Part shown: one piece after another, positions 6,946 to 14,932 of the stretch
Layout of the letters: every line of letters begins with the position of its first letter
Position numbering within the stretch: the first letter of the stretch is position 1
Assembly (NCBI GenBank): GCA_016288755.1
Contig: JAEELE010000029.1
Span: forward strand, 1-40,345
Source: Oscillospiraceae bacterium
GTDB lineage: Bacteria; Bacillota; Clostridia; Oscillospirales; Ruminococcaceae
Reading direction: 5' to 3'
Length of the DNA stretch: 40,345 bases
Translations under genes and position numbers: made by a program
The notes under the pieces: model-generated
Told to the model about the DNA's origin: nothing
Database searches by the model: none
Seen by the model: the letters and a program-made list of their open reading frames with translations, nothing else

Positions 6946-7157
6946 TGCGCGGAGCCCGCGCCGGCATTTCCCTCCGGGCGCGGAGCCCGCGCCGGCGATT
7001 CGGCTCCGCAAGCCGTTCAGCATGTTCTCCTATTGCGCGTAATGCACGGCGCGAAAGCGCCTTCTTTAACGCAATAACTCCAACTGCTTTTCGCATTCAG
7101 CAAGAGAAGTGACAGTGACGGAACCACTCCGAACTCCTCACTCCTCACTCCTGACTC
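6946..7157 (+). repeat. Composite intergenic repeat, copy B (GC part plus core plus heptamers)
   Basis: The GC-rich part (6946-7083) has two direct copies of GCGCGGAGCCCGCGCCGGC. It also has a two-tier hairpin: outer stem TATTGCG/CGCAATA (7031-7037 / 7070-7076) and inner stem GGCGC-GAAA-GCGCC (7048-7061). The core (attcagcaagagaagtgac..gacggaaccactcc, 7094-7131) and CTCACTC heptamers to about 7157 follow. This fills most of the 263-bp gap, and no gene is seen in it. Confidence 0.8.
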
Positions 7158-7170
7158 GACATCCTACCTC

Positions 7171-7189
7171 AAACCGCTTCAAGCGGTTT
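7171..7189 (-). terminator. Weak terminator after the superoxide reductase gene
   Basis: A hairpin AAACCGC-TTCAA-GCGGTTT lies just beyond the stop at 7193. The T-tract on the minus strand is short, so termination may be partial. Confidence 0.45.
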
Positions 7190-7192
7190 CGC

Positions 7193-7540
7193 TCATCCCT
7201 GTGCCATCCAGAGCCCGTGCAGATTGCAGTAGGCATAGGCGGCGATGATCTCGCACTCCTCGGAGGCGCAGAACTGCGTGACAGGCTCCTCGCCGGGGCT
7301 GAGACGGTGGAGCTCCTGCCCCTCGGAGGTCTCGAGCAGGATCCACTCGATATAGTGCACCTCCTGCATCGGGTGTGCGACCGAGCCGACCGAGACCGTC
7401 ACGGTCTGCCCCTCGCGCCCGATGACCGGCACATGCTTTTCCTTTGCCGCATCGACGGTGTTGGGGATGATCTCCTGATAGCCTTCGGCAGCTTCGGTGA
7501 CGACTTCCTTCGTTTCGGGGTTCTGATAGAATTTCAGCAT
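7193..7540 (-). CDS. Superoxide reductase (desulfoferrodoxin/neelaredoxin family)
   Basis: The 115-residue enzyme reduces superoxide to hydrogen peroxide without making oxygen, an oxidative-stress defence typical of anaerobes. The catalytic iron site is complete: H36 in the E34-K35-H36-V-P motif, H56 (SVAHPM), H62 (EVHYIEW), then C105 and H108 in CNLHGLW. The E-K pair before the first His is the usual gate residues. The N-terminal 28 residues (FYQNPETKEVVTEA) lack the Cys pairs of a desulforedoxin domain, so it is a single-iron enzyme. GGAGAG seven bases upstream sets ATG 7540. It is the last gene of the gltX unit, 18 bp after the hydrolase. Confidence 0.93.
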   Translation of the reverse strand: MLKFYQNPETKEVVTEAAEGYQEIIPNTVDAAKEKHVPVIGREGQTVTVSVGSVAHPMQEVHYIEWILLETSEGQELHRLSPGEEPVTQFCASEECEIIAAYAYCNLHGLWMAQG

Positions 7541-7558
7541 GGTGATTCTCTCCTTTTT

Positions 7559-8326
7559 TCATGTTTTATAATCGAGAGGGGGCTGCCCCTCCGATTTCCG
7601 GATGATGCTCCGCCATGCGCGCAGGATGCGGGCACGGTCGGCGTCGGGATAGTAAAAATGCGTCGAATCGCGCAGGATATGCAGGCGCAGTGCGGGATTC
7701 TCCGCGAGCATCGGCAGCGTTTTCGGCGAGACCAGCTCGTCGTGCACCGCCTGAAAGACCTCTGCGGGCGTCTGCATCTGCGGCAGAAGCGCCTGCACCG
7801 CCTGCATCTCGTCGAAGAGCTCGAGATAGCGATTGAGCCACGGCAGATAGTGCAGCGGGTTTGCGTCCGGCGAGATGCTGTAGGCTTTCCGCATGGCGGC
7901 AGCGCGCGGCAGCTGCGGGTGATATCCGCAGGCGAGCAGCACCGAGCAGCCCGCACAGTATGGCGTCAGGCGCGCGACCAGCGGGACATTGAGCAGCAGC
8001 ATCCCGGCGATGCGGTCGGGGTGATCTGCGGCAAGCTCCAGCGAAAACAGCGTGCCCATCGAGTGCGCCGCGATCAGCACGGGGACATCCGCGGGCAATG
8101 CGTCAAGCGCCTGCACTGCCTGCTGCCGCCAAAGCGGCAGTGAGGCGGCGGAAAAGTCTGACGGTGTGCCGCCGTGCCCCTGATAGAGCACGCCGCTGAC
8201 CGCATAATCCGCGGGGATGTCGGGCAGCAGAAATTCAAAATACTGCGGCGCGCCGAGAATGCCGTGCAGCAGCAGCACCGCGCCGCGCGGGCTTTCCGGG
8301 GTGCGCAGAAGGCTGTGATACCTCAT
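7559..8326 (-). CDS. Alpha/beta hydrolase (serine lipase/esterase type)
   Basis: The 255-residue protein has the alpha/beta-hydrolase layout: oxyanion-hole strand VLLLHGILG (residues 17-25), nucleophile elbow A-H-S89-M-G, and a late His in DSTHFYY, with an acidic residue (HDELVSP) before it. It resembles monoacylglycerol-lipase or carboxylesterase-like serine aminopeptidase domains; the substrate is unknown. No signal peptide is present, so it should be cytoplasmic. Its ATG at 8326 overlaps the stop of the zinc-ribbon gene (ATGA), implying coupled translation; the independent ribosome site is poor. An in-frame extension to 8437 simply reads antiphase through that neighbour. Confidence 0.88.
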   Translation of the reverse strand: MRYHSLLRTPESPRGAVLLLHGILGAPQYFEFLLPDIPADYAVSGVLYQGHGGTPSDFSAASLPLWRQQAVQALDALPADVPVLIAAHSMGTLFSLELAADHPDRIAGMLLLNVPLVARLTPYCAGCSVLLACGYHPQLPRAAAMRKAYSISPDANPLHYLPWLNRYLELFDEMQAVQALLPQMQTPAEVFQAVHDELVSPKTLPMLAENPALRLHILRDSTHFYYPDADRARILRAWRSIIRKSEGQPPLDYKT

Positions 8327-8532
8327 TTGTAAAACTCGATCTTCCGGCACTGCGGGCAATAGAGGATGCGCACGCCGGACTTGTATGCGTAATTCTGGAC
8401 AGGCTTCACCAGATTTGGCAGGATCGGGCATCTCCATGTCTCATAGTGTATGGGTTCCAGCGGCACATTGCAGCGCAGACAGCTCATCCCCTCGCCGGGC
8501 TCCTTTGTCTGTGCAGTGATTCTCTGTTCCAT
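8323..8532 (-). CDS. Small zinc-ribbon protein
   Basis: About 69 residues with two Cys pairs, C-L-R-C near residue 19 and C-P-Q-C near the C-terminus, separated by an aromatic and basic stretch (HYETWRCP..., YAYKSG). This is the layout of a small metal-binding ribbon. An AAGGAGG site lies 10 bases before ATG 8532 and only one base from the alternative ATG 8541, so 8532 is preferred, although 8541 overlaps the preceding stop as ATGA. Function is unknown; small ribbons of this kind are often annotated as nucleic-acid-binding without proof. It sits between the metalloprotease-like and hydrolase genes in the gltX unit. Confidence 0.75.
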   Translation of the reverse strand: MEQRITAQTKEPGEGMSCLRCNVPLEPIHYETWRCPILPNLVKPVQNYAYKSGVRILYCPQCRKIEFYK

Positions 8533-8537
8533 GCGGA

Positions 8538-9788
8538 TCATTCCTCCTTGCTTTCTGCCGGCGCGCGGTATCGGGACGCAAAATCGTCGAGCATAAACTG
8601 CACCACGCCGTCGTAATAGTGCGCGCCGAGCTCTGCGCGGACGCTCTCGCTGCGCTTTTGTCCCGCCTTTTCGATCAGCGCCTTTGCCTTGTCGCTGCTG
8701 ACCAGCTCGGGGTTGGCAACGCGGTTGTCCTCGGGGTTTTCCTCCCCGCGCTCTCTGTGGTACAATTTGTAATTGCCGGTCATATCGCCCAGCAGCAGCG
8801 GATAATCGTCAAACTCCTCCGTGGCATTGCAGAAGGCGATATAATCAGGGTCCTCATCATCCGGCTCCGCATCGCCGAAATACGCCTTCTCGACCGCAGA
8901 CCAGATGTAATTGCGCACATCGAGCCAGCCCGCATAGCGGATATTGGGGTCATCGCTTTCCAGACAGAGCAGCAGCCCGAGATAATTTGCCTCGTCCTCC
9001 CTGTGATAGCCGCAGAAGTGACTGTATTCGTGCGCATAGACGCTCATGAAGCGCGTGCGGCTTTTGGTGTTGACCGTGAACACCAGCTCGCGCCACGGCT
9101 CGATGTAATAGGCGGACATGTTCAAGCCCGCGACCAGCTGCGACACGACCGAGGTCTTCGCATTCGGGACCGGCAGCCCGAGCCGCGGATATTCGCCGGA
9201 GAGCCGCTGTGCAGCCTGTTCCAGCCCGGCACGAATCTCGTCATCGCTGCGCAGGATGAGGTGACCGTTTTCGTCGCGGTCGGCATCGTGCATCATCTGA
9301 TTGCCCTGCCGCACCCAGTAATTCCAGAGCGCGACCAGATCGTCAAGATCATGCGCCTGTGCGGAATAATCCGCCCTGCCGAGCACAGTGCTGTTGATGC
9401 CGACCGCAGAATAGATCGGCTCGGAGATCACTGCAATCAGCGCGACCGCGAGCGTCAGCTTGACGCAGAAGCCGACAAATCTGCGGTAGCCCCTGCGCTT
9501 TCGCAGGAAGATCAGCAGGATCAGCAGAATCACAAGCACGGCGCAGAATACCGCCGCCGCGATCTCGGTGATCTCGCAGACCGGCGCGGGAATTTTGCTC
9601 ATCAGCCCGCCGATGCCCTCTGAGAGCTTCGGTGTCACGCGGTCGAGATACCAGTCGCAGACCCTCCGGATATGTGCGAGCAGATACTGCACGCCGAGAA
9701 TCAGAAGGACGATCCCGAGAAAGATCCAGTATCCGTATTTTCGCTTTTTCTTCGGCGCGCCCGTCTGGGCGGCATTGAGCTCAGGCAT
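8538..9788 (-). CDS. Membrane-bound DUF3810-like putative zinc metalloprotease
   Basis: The 416-residue protein has a basic N-terminus and three or so transmembrane helices (about 18-38, 78-98, 108-125). A large domain follows with the zincin signature H-E-Y-S-H near residue 252 and a downstream E-D-E-A-N-Y-L-G that supplies a candidate third ligand. The pattern 'YAHEYSHFCGYHREDEANYLG' in pieces is what I know from the DUF3810 family, whose members are multi-pass proteins with unproven peptidase activity. Its start (ATG 9788) overlaps the end of gltX by 8 bp, so the two are co-transcribed. The acidic C-terminal part (EPDDEDPD) is variable. No substrate can be inferred. Confidence 0.87.
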   Translation of the reverse strand: MPELNAAQTGAPKKKRKYGYWIFLGIVLLILGVQYLLAHIRRVCDWYLDRVTPKLSEGIGGLMSKIPAPVCEITEIAAAVFCAVLVILLILLIFLRKRRGYRRFVGFCVKLTLAVALIAVISEPIYSAVGINSTVLGRADYSAQAHDLDDLVALWNYWVRQGNQMMHDADRDENGHLILRSDDEIRAGLEQAAQRLSGEYPRLGLPVPNAKTSVVSQLVAGLNMSAYYIEPWRELVFTVNTKSRTRFMSVYAHEYSHFCGYHREDEANYLGLLLCLESDDPNIRYAGWLDVRNYIWSAVEKAYFGDAEPDDEDPDYIAFCNATEEFDDYPLLLGDMTGNYKLYHRERGEENPEDNRVANPELVSSDKAKALIEKAGQKRSESVRAELGAHYYDGVVQFMLDDFASRYRAPAESKEE

Positions 9789-11421
9789 TGCGGTAAGCCT
9801 CCAGACGGCGGCGCGTTTCCGCCTCGCCGAGCACATGGCTGATCTCCCGGATATCCGGGGCATTCTGTCTGCCGGTCAGTGCGACGCGCAGCAGGTTCGT
9901 CACGTCGACGATGCTGCCGCAGTAGAGCTCGGGATTTTTCTTGTATTTCTTCGGCTGCACCGCATAGCCGAGCGCCTCGGTCAGCACCTTGACCTTCGCG
10001 AACCACTCCTCGGCGCTGTCCGCAAAATCGAGCGTTTCGAGATAGCCGTCGATGATCGCGCTGCGCTTGTCGCCGTCGGCGTTCTCGGGGCAGGGGTCGG
10101 TGACTGTGAAGGTCTCCGGGTCGTAGAACGCGAGGAATTTCGCCGCCTGCGACCAACAGCCGTAATCCTTGCGGGGCTTCTCGCCGCCTCTGCCGACATT
10201 GATCGCCGCCCTGTAGAAATCCGCCTTGGCGCGCATTCTCGCAGCGAGCGCCGTGTCGTAGCGATCTGCCCACTCGAGCAGCCCTGCATAGACGAAATCG
10301 GCGGACTGCCGCGAGAGATATTCCTTCGCGATGTTGTCGAGCTTTTCCAGATCGAACAGCGAGCCCGAATTGCTCATTTTCTCGAGCGAGAAGGTAAATT
10401 CGCGGGTATCGGCGTCGGGGTTGGCGAGATGCCACTCCTCGAAATTGCTGTTGAGCACGGTCAGCAGATAAATCCACGTTGCCTCCTGCGGCACGCCCGC
10501 CTCGCGGTAATAGGACAGGGCGAGCTCGGGGTCCTTGCGCTTGGAGAGCTTGCGCTTGGATTCGCCGTCCATCTTCATGAGCTGTGCGGTGTGGCAGTAG
10601 AGCGGGCGCGCCCAGCCGAGCGTATCAAAGAGCTGCACATGGATCGGCAGGGTCGCGAGCCAGCTCTCGTCGCGGATGACATGGGTCGTGCGCATGAAGT
10701 GGTCGTCGCAGACATGCGCGAAGTGATAGGTCGGGATGCCGTCGGATTTGAGCAGCACGAAATCGGTGAAATTCTCCTGCACCTTCAGTGTGCCGCGGAT
10801 GCCGTCCTGCACCTCGACGGTGTTTGCCGGGTCGCCCTCGGAGCGGAAGCGCAGCACCCATTCGGTGCCCTTTTTGAGCTCCGCCTCGATATCGGCGAGC
10901 GGGCGGTCGCGCCAGACCGCGTATTTGCCGTAGTAGCCGTAATTCTCCTTCGCCGCCTCCTGTTCTTCGTGCATCCGCTTCAGGTCGTCCTCGGTGCAGA
11001 AGCAGGGATAGGCAAGCCCGCGCAGCACCAGCGATTTCGCGATGCACTGATAAAGCGCCTTGCGCTGCCGCTGCCGGTAGGGACCGTAGGCACCGGTCTC
11101 GCCGTCGGCGGTGGCGCCCTCGTCGAATTTCACGCCGTAGAAGGTCATTGCGTCGATGACCGCCTCGACAGCGCCCTCGACCTCGCGCTTCTGGTCGGTG
11201 TCCTCGATGCGCAGATAGAACACACCGCCGGTCTGGCGGGCAAGCCGCTCGCCGATGGCGTTGTAGAGGTTGCCGAGGTGCACGAAGCCGGTCGGGCTCG
11301 GTGCGATGCGCGTGACGACCGCGCCGGAAGGCAGGTCGCGCGGGGGATATTTTGCTTCGTAGTCTGCGATCTCCTCGGTGATGCCGGGAAACAGCAGATC
11401 GGCAAGAGCCTGATTGTCCAT
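9781..11421 (-). CDS. gltX: Glutamyl-tRNA synthetase
   Basis: This 546-residue class I aminoacyl-tRNA synthetase charges tRNA(Glu), and possibly tRNA(Gln) if the organism uses the transamidation route. The HIGH-type motif is R-I-A-P-S-P-T-G-F-V-H-L-G-N (38-51), and the KMSKS-type loop is K-R-K-L-S-K-R-K near residue 289. A CFC..DDLKRM segment after the first catalytic half is typical of the zinc-like region. The N-terminal 30-residue extension and overall length are slightly larger than E. coli GltX (471), as in other Clostridia copies of this type. ATG 11421 has AAAGGA about 12 bases upstream. The gene heads a five-gene minus unit reaching 7193; its upstream region is the composite repeat, and no promoter stands out. 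Confidence 0.95.
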   Translation of the reverse strand: MDNQALADLLFPGITEEIADYEAKYPPRDLPSGAVVTRIAPSPTGFVHLGNLYNAIGERLARQTGGVFYLRIEDTDQKREVEGAVEAVIDAMTFYGVKFDEGATADGETGAYGPYRQRQRKALYQCIAKSLVLRGLAYPCFCTEDDLKRMHEEQEAAKENYGYYGKYAVWRDRPLADIEAELKKGTEWVLRFRSEGDPANTVEVQDGIRGTLKVQENFTDFVLLKSDGIPTYHFAHVCDDHFMRTTHVIRDESWLATLPIHVQLFDTLGWARPLYCHTAQLMKMDGESKRKLSKRKDPELALSYYREAGVPQEATWIYLLTVLNSNFEEWHLANPDADTREFTFSLEKMSNSGSLFDLEKLDNIAKEYLSRQSADFVYAGLLEWADRYDTALAARMRAKADFYRAAINVGRGGEKPRKDYGCWSQAAKFLAFYDPETFTVTDPCPENADGDKRSAIIDGYLETLDFADSAEEWFAKVKVLTEALGYAVQPKKYKKNPELYCGSIVDVTNLLRVALTGRQNAPDIREISHVLGEAETRRRLEAYRNA

Positions 11422-11445
11422 ATAGATTGACAGTCCTTTCGTTCG

Positions 11446-11546
11446 GAAGTGAGAAATGAGAAGTTAGAAGTGAGGTGTGAGAAATTAGAAGTTAGAAGTG
11501 AGCAGTGAGGAGTTGTTCCGTTATCGTTACTTCTGCTGCTGAGGGA
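11446..11546 (-). repeat. Composite repeat, copy C: heptamers and core
   Basis: Nine degenerate heptamers (GAAGTGA, GAAATGA, GAAGTTA, GGTGTGA and similar) fill 11446-11508. They are followed by the core in minus orientation, GGAGTTGTTCCG..TTCTGCTGCTGAG, to about 11546. Together with the GC part at 11655-11764 this is the same three-part order as the other copies, read from the minus strand. Confidence 0.85.
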
Positions 11547-11654
11547 TAGGGCGGAGTGAAAAGTGAGGAATTGCTTTACCGCCGGAACGCTGTGACAAAT
11601 CCCCCCTTGAGGGGGTAAAAACGCGCAGGGTTCCGATATGCCAAAGCGGGGGTG
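11547..11654. other. Spacer of composite repeat C with a small hairpin
   Basis: The segment joins core and GC part. It contains another pair of heptamer-like units (GGAGTGAAAAGTGAGG) and a CCCCC-TTGA-GGGGG hairpin (11602-11615). The hairpin is followed on the minus strand by atttgt, a possible weak terminator for the TPM gene. No gene is seen. Confidence 0.4.
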
Positions 11655-11764
11655 ACATCGCCCGCGGGGGCTCCCCGCCGCGCCAGCGCCGTGCATAGTG
11701 TGAAACTGGGAGGCTCCGCGAAAATGTACCCGGAGGGAAACGCCTGCCCGGGCTCCGGGCTCAC
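11655..11764 (-). repeat. GC-rich part of composite repeat C
   Basis: In minus orientation this reads CCCGGAGCCCGGGCAGGC.., then TTTCGCGGAGCCTCCCAG.., then ..GCACGGCGCTGGCGCGGCG. It matches the parts at 17219, 20585 and 20698. It abuts the stop codon of the TPM gene (11761). Confidence 0.85.
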
Positions 11765-13191
11765 CAGTGACCGCCGCCGCCGCCGTGGGAGTGACCGCCG
11801 CCGGAGGAGTGCGAGGAGCCGCCGCCGCCTCCGCCGCTGCGTCCGCCGCTGTCGGTGTCGATGCGGGTCTTGGTGGTGTGCGTGCGCAGGAAGATATCGT
11901 CCTTCTGGTAGAAATTGGTCTCCTTCTGGCTGACATAGGTCGTCGGGTTGACGGACTTTTTCAGCTTGTAGCTGCTCTTGATAATGATCATCGCGATCAG
12001 CGCCGCAAGCCCGCCCCCTGCCAGCGCCGTGAGCAGATAGGGCTTGAGGTCCTTGCCGTAAAGCAGCGGCAGCTTGTCGGCTTTCACGATCTTGCCGTCC
12101 TTGACGTAGAGCACCTCCTGCTTGTCGGTGTTCTCCGTGTAGGCGTTCTTCGGAATGCCCTTGTTATAGTAATATTCGAGCTGGCTGCAGAAGTATTCGA
12201 CGGCGCCTGCGTAGTCCTCCGCGCGCAGATAGCTCTTCATGCCGTCGATGATCGAGCTGATGCGGTTGGCGGCGCTGCCGTTGTAATAATAGAACTGTCC
12301 GAGTCCCGAGGTCGAGATGTATGCGTAGCGCGTGGAGAGATTCAGGAAGAGCAGCGCACCGTCGGTATCGGTGTCGGGCTCGGGGTTGAAGTATTTGTCA
12401 TAGAGGTCGTCTGACATCTTCTCGACCGCCGAATCGCTGTAGCTCGGGGCGGTTGTGCCGCGCAGCACGACCGCATCGAACATGCCGGTCGCCTTTCCGA
12501 CGCTCAGCAGACGTTCGCTCGCCCTGGCAAGCTCGTCGTCGGTCAGCACAAAGTCCGGGTCGTAGATGCGCAGGGTCGAGAGGTCGCTCTCCTCGCGCGG
12601 GGTGCGGTTCTGGACGTCCTCGGTCGTCTGCGCGGGGTCTTCGGTCTGCGCGGGGATGCCCTCGTCATAATAGGTCTTCAGCCCTTCGCAGAAGGCGATG
12701 ACCGCCGCCTTGTAGTCGTGCGCGGAGCCGAAGGCTTCCACAACATCGCTGAGAATGACGCTGCCGCGGTTTTTCCCCTTTTCCGCGTCTTCGGCATAGT
12801 AATAAGACTGCCCCTGCCCGCTGCTGCTCAGAAAGACCAGCTTTGAGGAGAAATAGAGCATGGTGCCGTCGAAATCGAAGTCCTCACCGGAAGAAAAATA
12901 GCTGTTGAACAGTACGTCGGATTCCTTCTCGATGTCAAAGTCTTCCGGATCCGTGACAGCCGGGTCCGTGATGTAGACCGCCGTGTACATGTCGATATAA
13001 TTGCTCACGTCGAGCAGGGCTTCGTTTGCGGCGAAGAGATCCTCAGCCGGCATCGCGTTGCCCGGGTCATGGACGCAGACATTGTCCATGGCGATGTCAT
13101 TGCCGCGCTCCGCAGAGACCGGAACGGCGAGCGGCAGGAGCGTCAGTGCGGCTGCTGCGAGCACTGCCGCGGTCTTTTTCAGTCTGTTCAC
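11761..13191 (-). CDS. Secreted/membrane protein with two TPM-like domains
   Basis: The 476-residue protein has a Sec signal peptide (residues 1-27, ..VPVSA|ERG). Two related domains of about 150 residues follow (about 37-190 and 215-350), each with a 'D-G-x-L-L/Y-F-x-x-x-x-R/K-x-x-x-S-S-G-x-G-Q' strand pair and a YYY segment. Then come a transmembrane helix (about 385-408) and a Gly/Ser/His-rich tail (GGGGSSHSSGGG..). This is the TPM (YgcG) layout, though the family normally has one TPM domain; here it is duplicated. The His/Gly tail may bind metal. The gene starts with GTG 13191, overlapping the previous stop (GTGA), so it is coupled to the zinc-ribbon gene. Exact function is unknown. Confidence 0.85.
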   Translation of the reverse strand: MNRLKKTAAVLAAAALTLLPLAVPVSAERGNDIAMDNVCVHDPGNAMPAEDLFAANEALLDVSNYIDMYTAVYITDPAVTDPEDFDIEKESDVLFNSYFSSGEDFDFDGTMLYFSSKLVFLSSSGQGQSYYYAEDAEKGKNRGSVILSDVVEAFGSAHDYKAAVIAFCEGLKTYYDEGIPAQTEDPAQTTEDVQNRTPREESDLSTLRIYDPDFVLTDDELARASERLLSVGKATGMFDAVVLRGTTAPSYSDSAVEKMSDDLYDKYFNPEPDTDTDGALLFLNLSTRYAYISTSGLGQFYYYNGSAANRISSIIDGMKSYLRAEDYAGAVEYFCSQLEYYYNKGIPKNAYTENTDKQEVLYVKDGKIVKADKLPLLYGKDLKPYLLTALAGGGLAALIAMIIIKSSYKLKKSVNPTTYVSQKETNFYQKDDIFLRTHTTKTRIDTDSGGRSGGGGGGSSHSSGGGHSHGGGGGHW

Positions 13192-14252
13192 AGGAAAAAC
13201 ACCCCCCCGATAAAGGTCAGCGCGGCGACTGCGAGCCCGAGCCCGATGCAGAAGCCTGCAAGGCGGGAGCGGCTCAGGGGCGGCTCTCCGACGAATTTCG
13301 CCGTCTGCCCGTTGAGCGCGAATTCATAGACCTTGTCGCGGTATTTGTATGTCATGAACCACACCGGAAGCAGCATGTATTCCCACCGCGTGCTCATGAC
13401 CTTGATATCGGAGCGCGTGACGGAAACCGTCGAATAATTCTTCATAGTTGCGCGCACGACCGAGTCGCTCGCCTGCACCGCACGCTGCTGGATGCGCGGG
13501 AACATTGCAGCCATATCCTGATCGTAGCGCTCCGCGTAGAAGCCGCTCAGATACTGCATTGCAAAGGGCTTGACCGCCTTGTAGTCGAAGGGCTCGACTG
13601 CCTCCATCAGCTCGTCGTCGATGTGGGAGGCGCCGTCGGCGGGCAGACCGTGGATGACGACCTTTGCCTTGCGCGCGACCGCATACTCGCGGGTCTCTGT
13701 GTAGCGGTAATTGCCGCTGGTCCAGGAACGGATGTTTTTGCCGAGCGCGTCCATTTCGGCGTTGAGCTCGACATCGGTGACCCAGAAGGGGACATAGAGC
13801 CCGGTGATCTTCTCCTGCTGTGCGGAGGAGAGGAAGTCCTTCGGGAGGAACCAGTGCTTCTTGCACCATGTTTTGAAGTGTCCGATCGCGGTCTCGCGGT
13901 CGATCTGGAAGGGGAGCACATAGGACGGGCGGAATTCGCCGGAAACGCGCCCGGCAAGAATGACGGGGTTGTGGCAGTAGTAGCAGAAGGTGGCGGCGGT
14001 GTTGTCGTCCGCCATGATGGAGGCGCCGCAGCTGCTGCACTGATAGACAGAGGTATGCTCTGCGAACTCGGCGTCGGTCTGCACCTCCTCATCGGGGCGG
14101 GTGTCGGCGTGTGCGTCGATCTGCGCGGCGATCTCCTTCATCTCCTGCTCGGTGAAGGAGGAGCCGCAGTATTCGCAGTTGAATTTCTGGTCTGCGGCGG
14201 AGAATTTGAGCTCGGCATAGCAGTTCGGGCACTTATAGACAAGTGACTCCAT
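13188..14252 (-). CDS. Membrane protein with two N-terminal zinc ribbons
   Basis: The 354-residue protein begins with a ribbon C8-P-N-C11...C26-E-Y-C29 and a second C72-S-S-C75...C90-Y-Y-C93. A long mixed domain follows, and a C-terminal hydrophobic helix (about 330-352). These proteins are usually annotated 'TFIIB-type zinc ribbon-containing protein', although no link to transcription is shown, and the C-terminal anchor argues for a membrane role. Start at ATG 14252 is preceded by AAAGGAG (11 bases) and an extended -10 promoter at 14310. It overlaps the TPM-domain gene by 4 bp, so the two products probably work together at the membrane. Confidence 0.85.
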   Translation of the reverse strand: MESLVYKCPNCYAELKFSAADQKFNCEYCGSSFTEQEMKEIAAQIDAHADTRPDEEVQTDAEFAEHTSVYQCSSCGASIMADDNTAATFCYYCHNPVILAGRVSGEFRPSYVLPFQIDRETAIGHFKTWCKKHWFLPKDFLSSAQQEKITGLYVPFWVTDVELNAEMDALGKNIRSWTSGNYRYTETREYAVARKAKVVIHGLPADGASHIDDELMEAVEPFDYKAVKPFAMQYLSGFYAERYDQDMAAMFPRIQQRAVQASDSVVRATMKNYSTVSVTRSDIKVMSTRWEYMLLPVWFMTYKYRDKVYEFALNGQTAKFVGEPPLSRSRLAGFCIGLGLAVAALTFIGGVFFL

Positions 14253-14309
14253 GAACGGGAACGCTCCTTTCGTGATGTCATTTCGGGGCGGATATAACAA
14301 TCCGATTCT

Positions 14310-14338
14310 ATTATATCACATTATGGAAAAAAACGCAA
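14310..14338 (-). promoter_or_regulatory. Promoter of the zinc-ribbon/TPM unit
   Basis: On the minus strand, TATAAT (14315-14310) is preceded by TGA, an extended -10 (TGN). The -35, TTGCGT, lies 17 bp upstream. The -35 is poor but the extended -10 compensates. Confidence 0.6.
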
Positions 14339-14340
14339 TG

Positions 14341-14520
14341 GGGAATGAGAAATGAGAAATGAGTAGTGAGAAATGATTGCGGGGGCTTTTGTTCTCTGTT
14401 CTGAATCGTTGTTCCTGCGGTGCCTTTCACCGGGCGCGGGGCGCAATGCGAAATTCACAGCAGAAGCAATAGTGACGGAACAACTCCGCACTCCTCACTT
14501 CTCACTCCTCATTGCGAACT
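14341..14520 (+). repeat. Composite repeat, copy D, with inverted heptamer ends
   Basis: The left end (14344-14374) has AATGAGA-type heptamers. The right end has CTCACTT/CTCACTC heptamers (14491-14512). The core (cacagcagaagcaatagtgacggaa, 14456-14480) lies before the right end. This fills the 290-bp gap between the zinc-ribbon gene and spoVAE, in which I see no gene. Confidence 0.8.
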
Positions 14521-14543
14521 CATCCGCCGAAATCATTCCGCAT

Positions 14544-14897
14544 TCACTTTTCCCTCGCGCGGAATACCGCCGAAGCCAGCAGCCCGAACAGCATTGCCGC
14601 CGTGATGCCCCCCGCCGCGGATGTCAGCCCGCCCGTGAAAATGCCGAGCAAGCCCTTCTCCGTGACCTCGTCGCGGATGCCCTCTGCCAGCAGATTCCCA
14701 AAGCCGCACAGCGGAACCGCCGCGCCCGCCCCCGCAAATGCCGTCAGCCGCGGATATAGCCCCGCTGCCCCGAGAATCACCCCCGCGACCACATATCCCA
14801 CAAGAATGCGCGCAGGCGTCAGCTTGGTGCAGTCGATGAATAGCTGCCCGACCGCGCAGATCGCGCCGCCGACCAGAAATGCCCATACATACGTCAT
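14544..14897 (-). CDS. spoVAE: Stage V sporulation protein AE
   Basis: The 117-residue protein consists of four hydrophobic helices with the family text MTYVWAFLVGGAICAVGQL at its start and T-x-A-R-I-L-V-G-Y-V-x-A-G-V in the second helix. Its length is close to SpoVAEb of Bacillus subtilis. SpoVA proteins form the inner-spore-membrane channel that takes up dipicolinic acid during sporulation and releases it at germination. GGAGGG nine bases before ATG 14897 fixes the start. It lies 35 bp after spoVAD, that gap being heptamer repeat. The C-terminal REK and TGA come from sequence resembling the repeat edge. spoVAC, normally the third partner, is not in this window. Confidence 0.93.
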   Translation of the reverse strand: MTYVWAFLVGGAICAVGQLFIDCTKLTPARILVGYVVAGVILGAAGLYPRLTAFAGAGAAVPLCGFGNLLAEGIRDEVTEKGLLGIFTGGLTSAAGGITAAMLFGLLASAVFRAREK

Positions 14898-14913
14898 ATA
14901 CCGTTTCCCTCCA

Positions 14914-14930
14914 AAGTGAGAAGTGAGAAA
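14914..14930 (+). repeat. Short heptamer run between spoVAD and spoVAE
   Basis: Two complete AAGTGAG units and a degenerate third lie between the spoVAD stop and the spoVAE ribosome site. The repeat tolerates insertion inside an operon. Confidence 0.8.
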
Positions 14931-14932
14931 TG

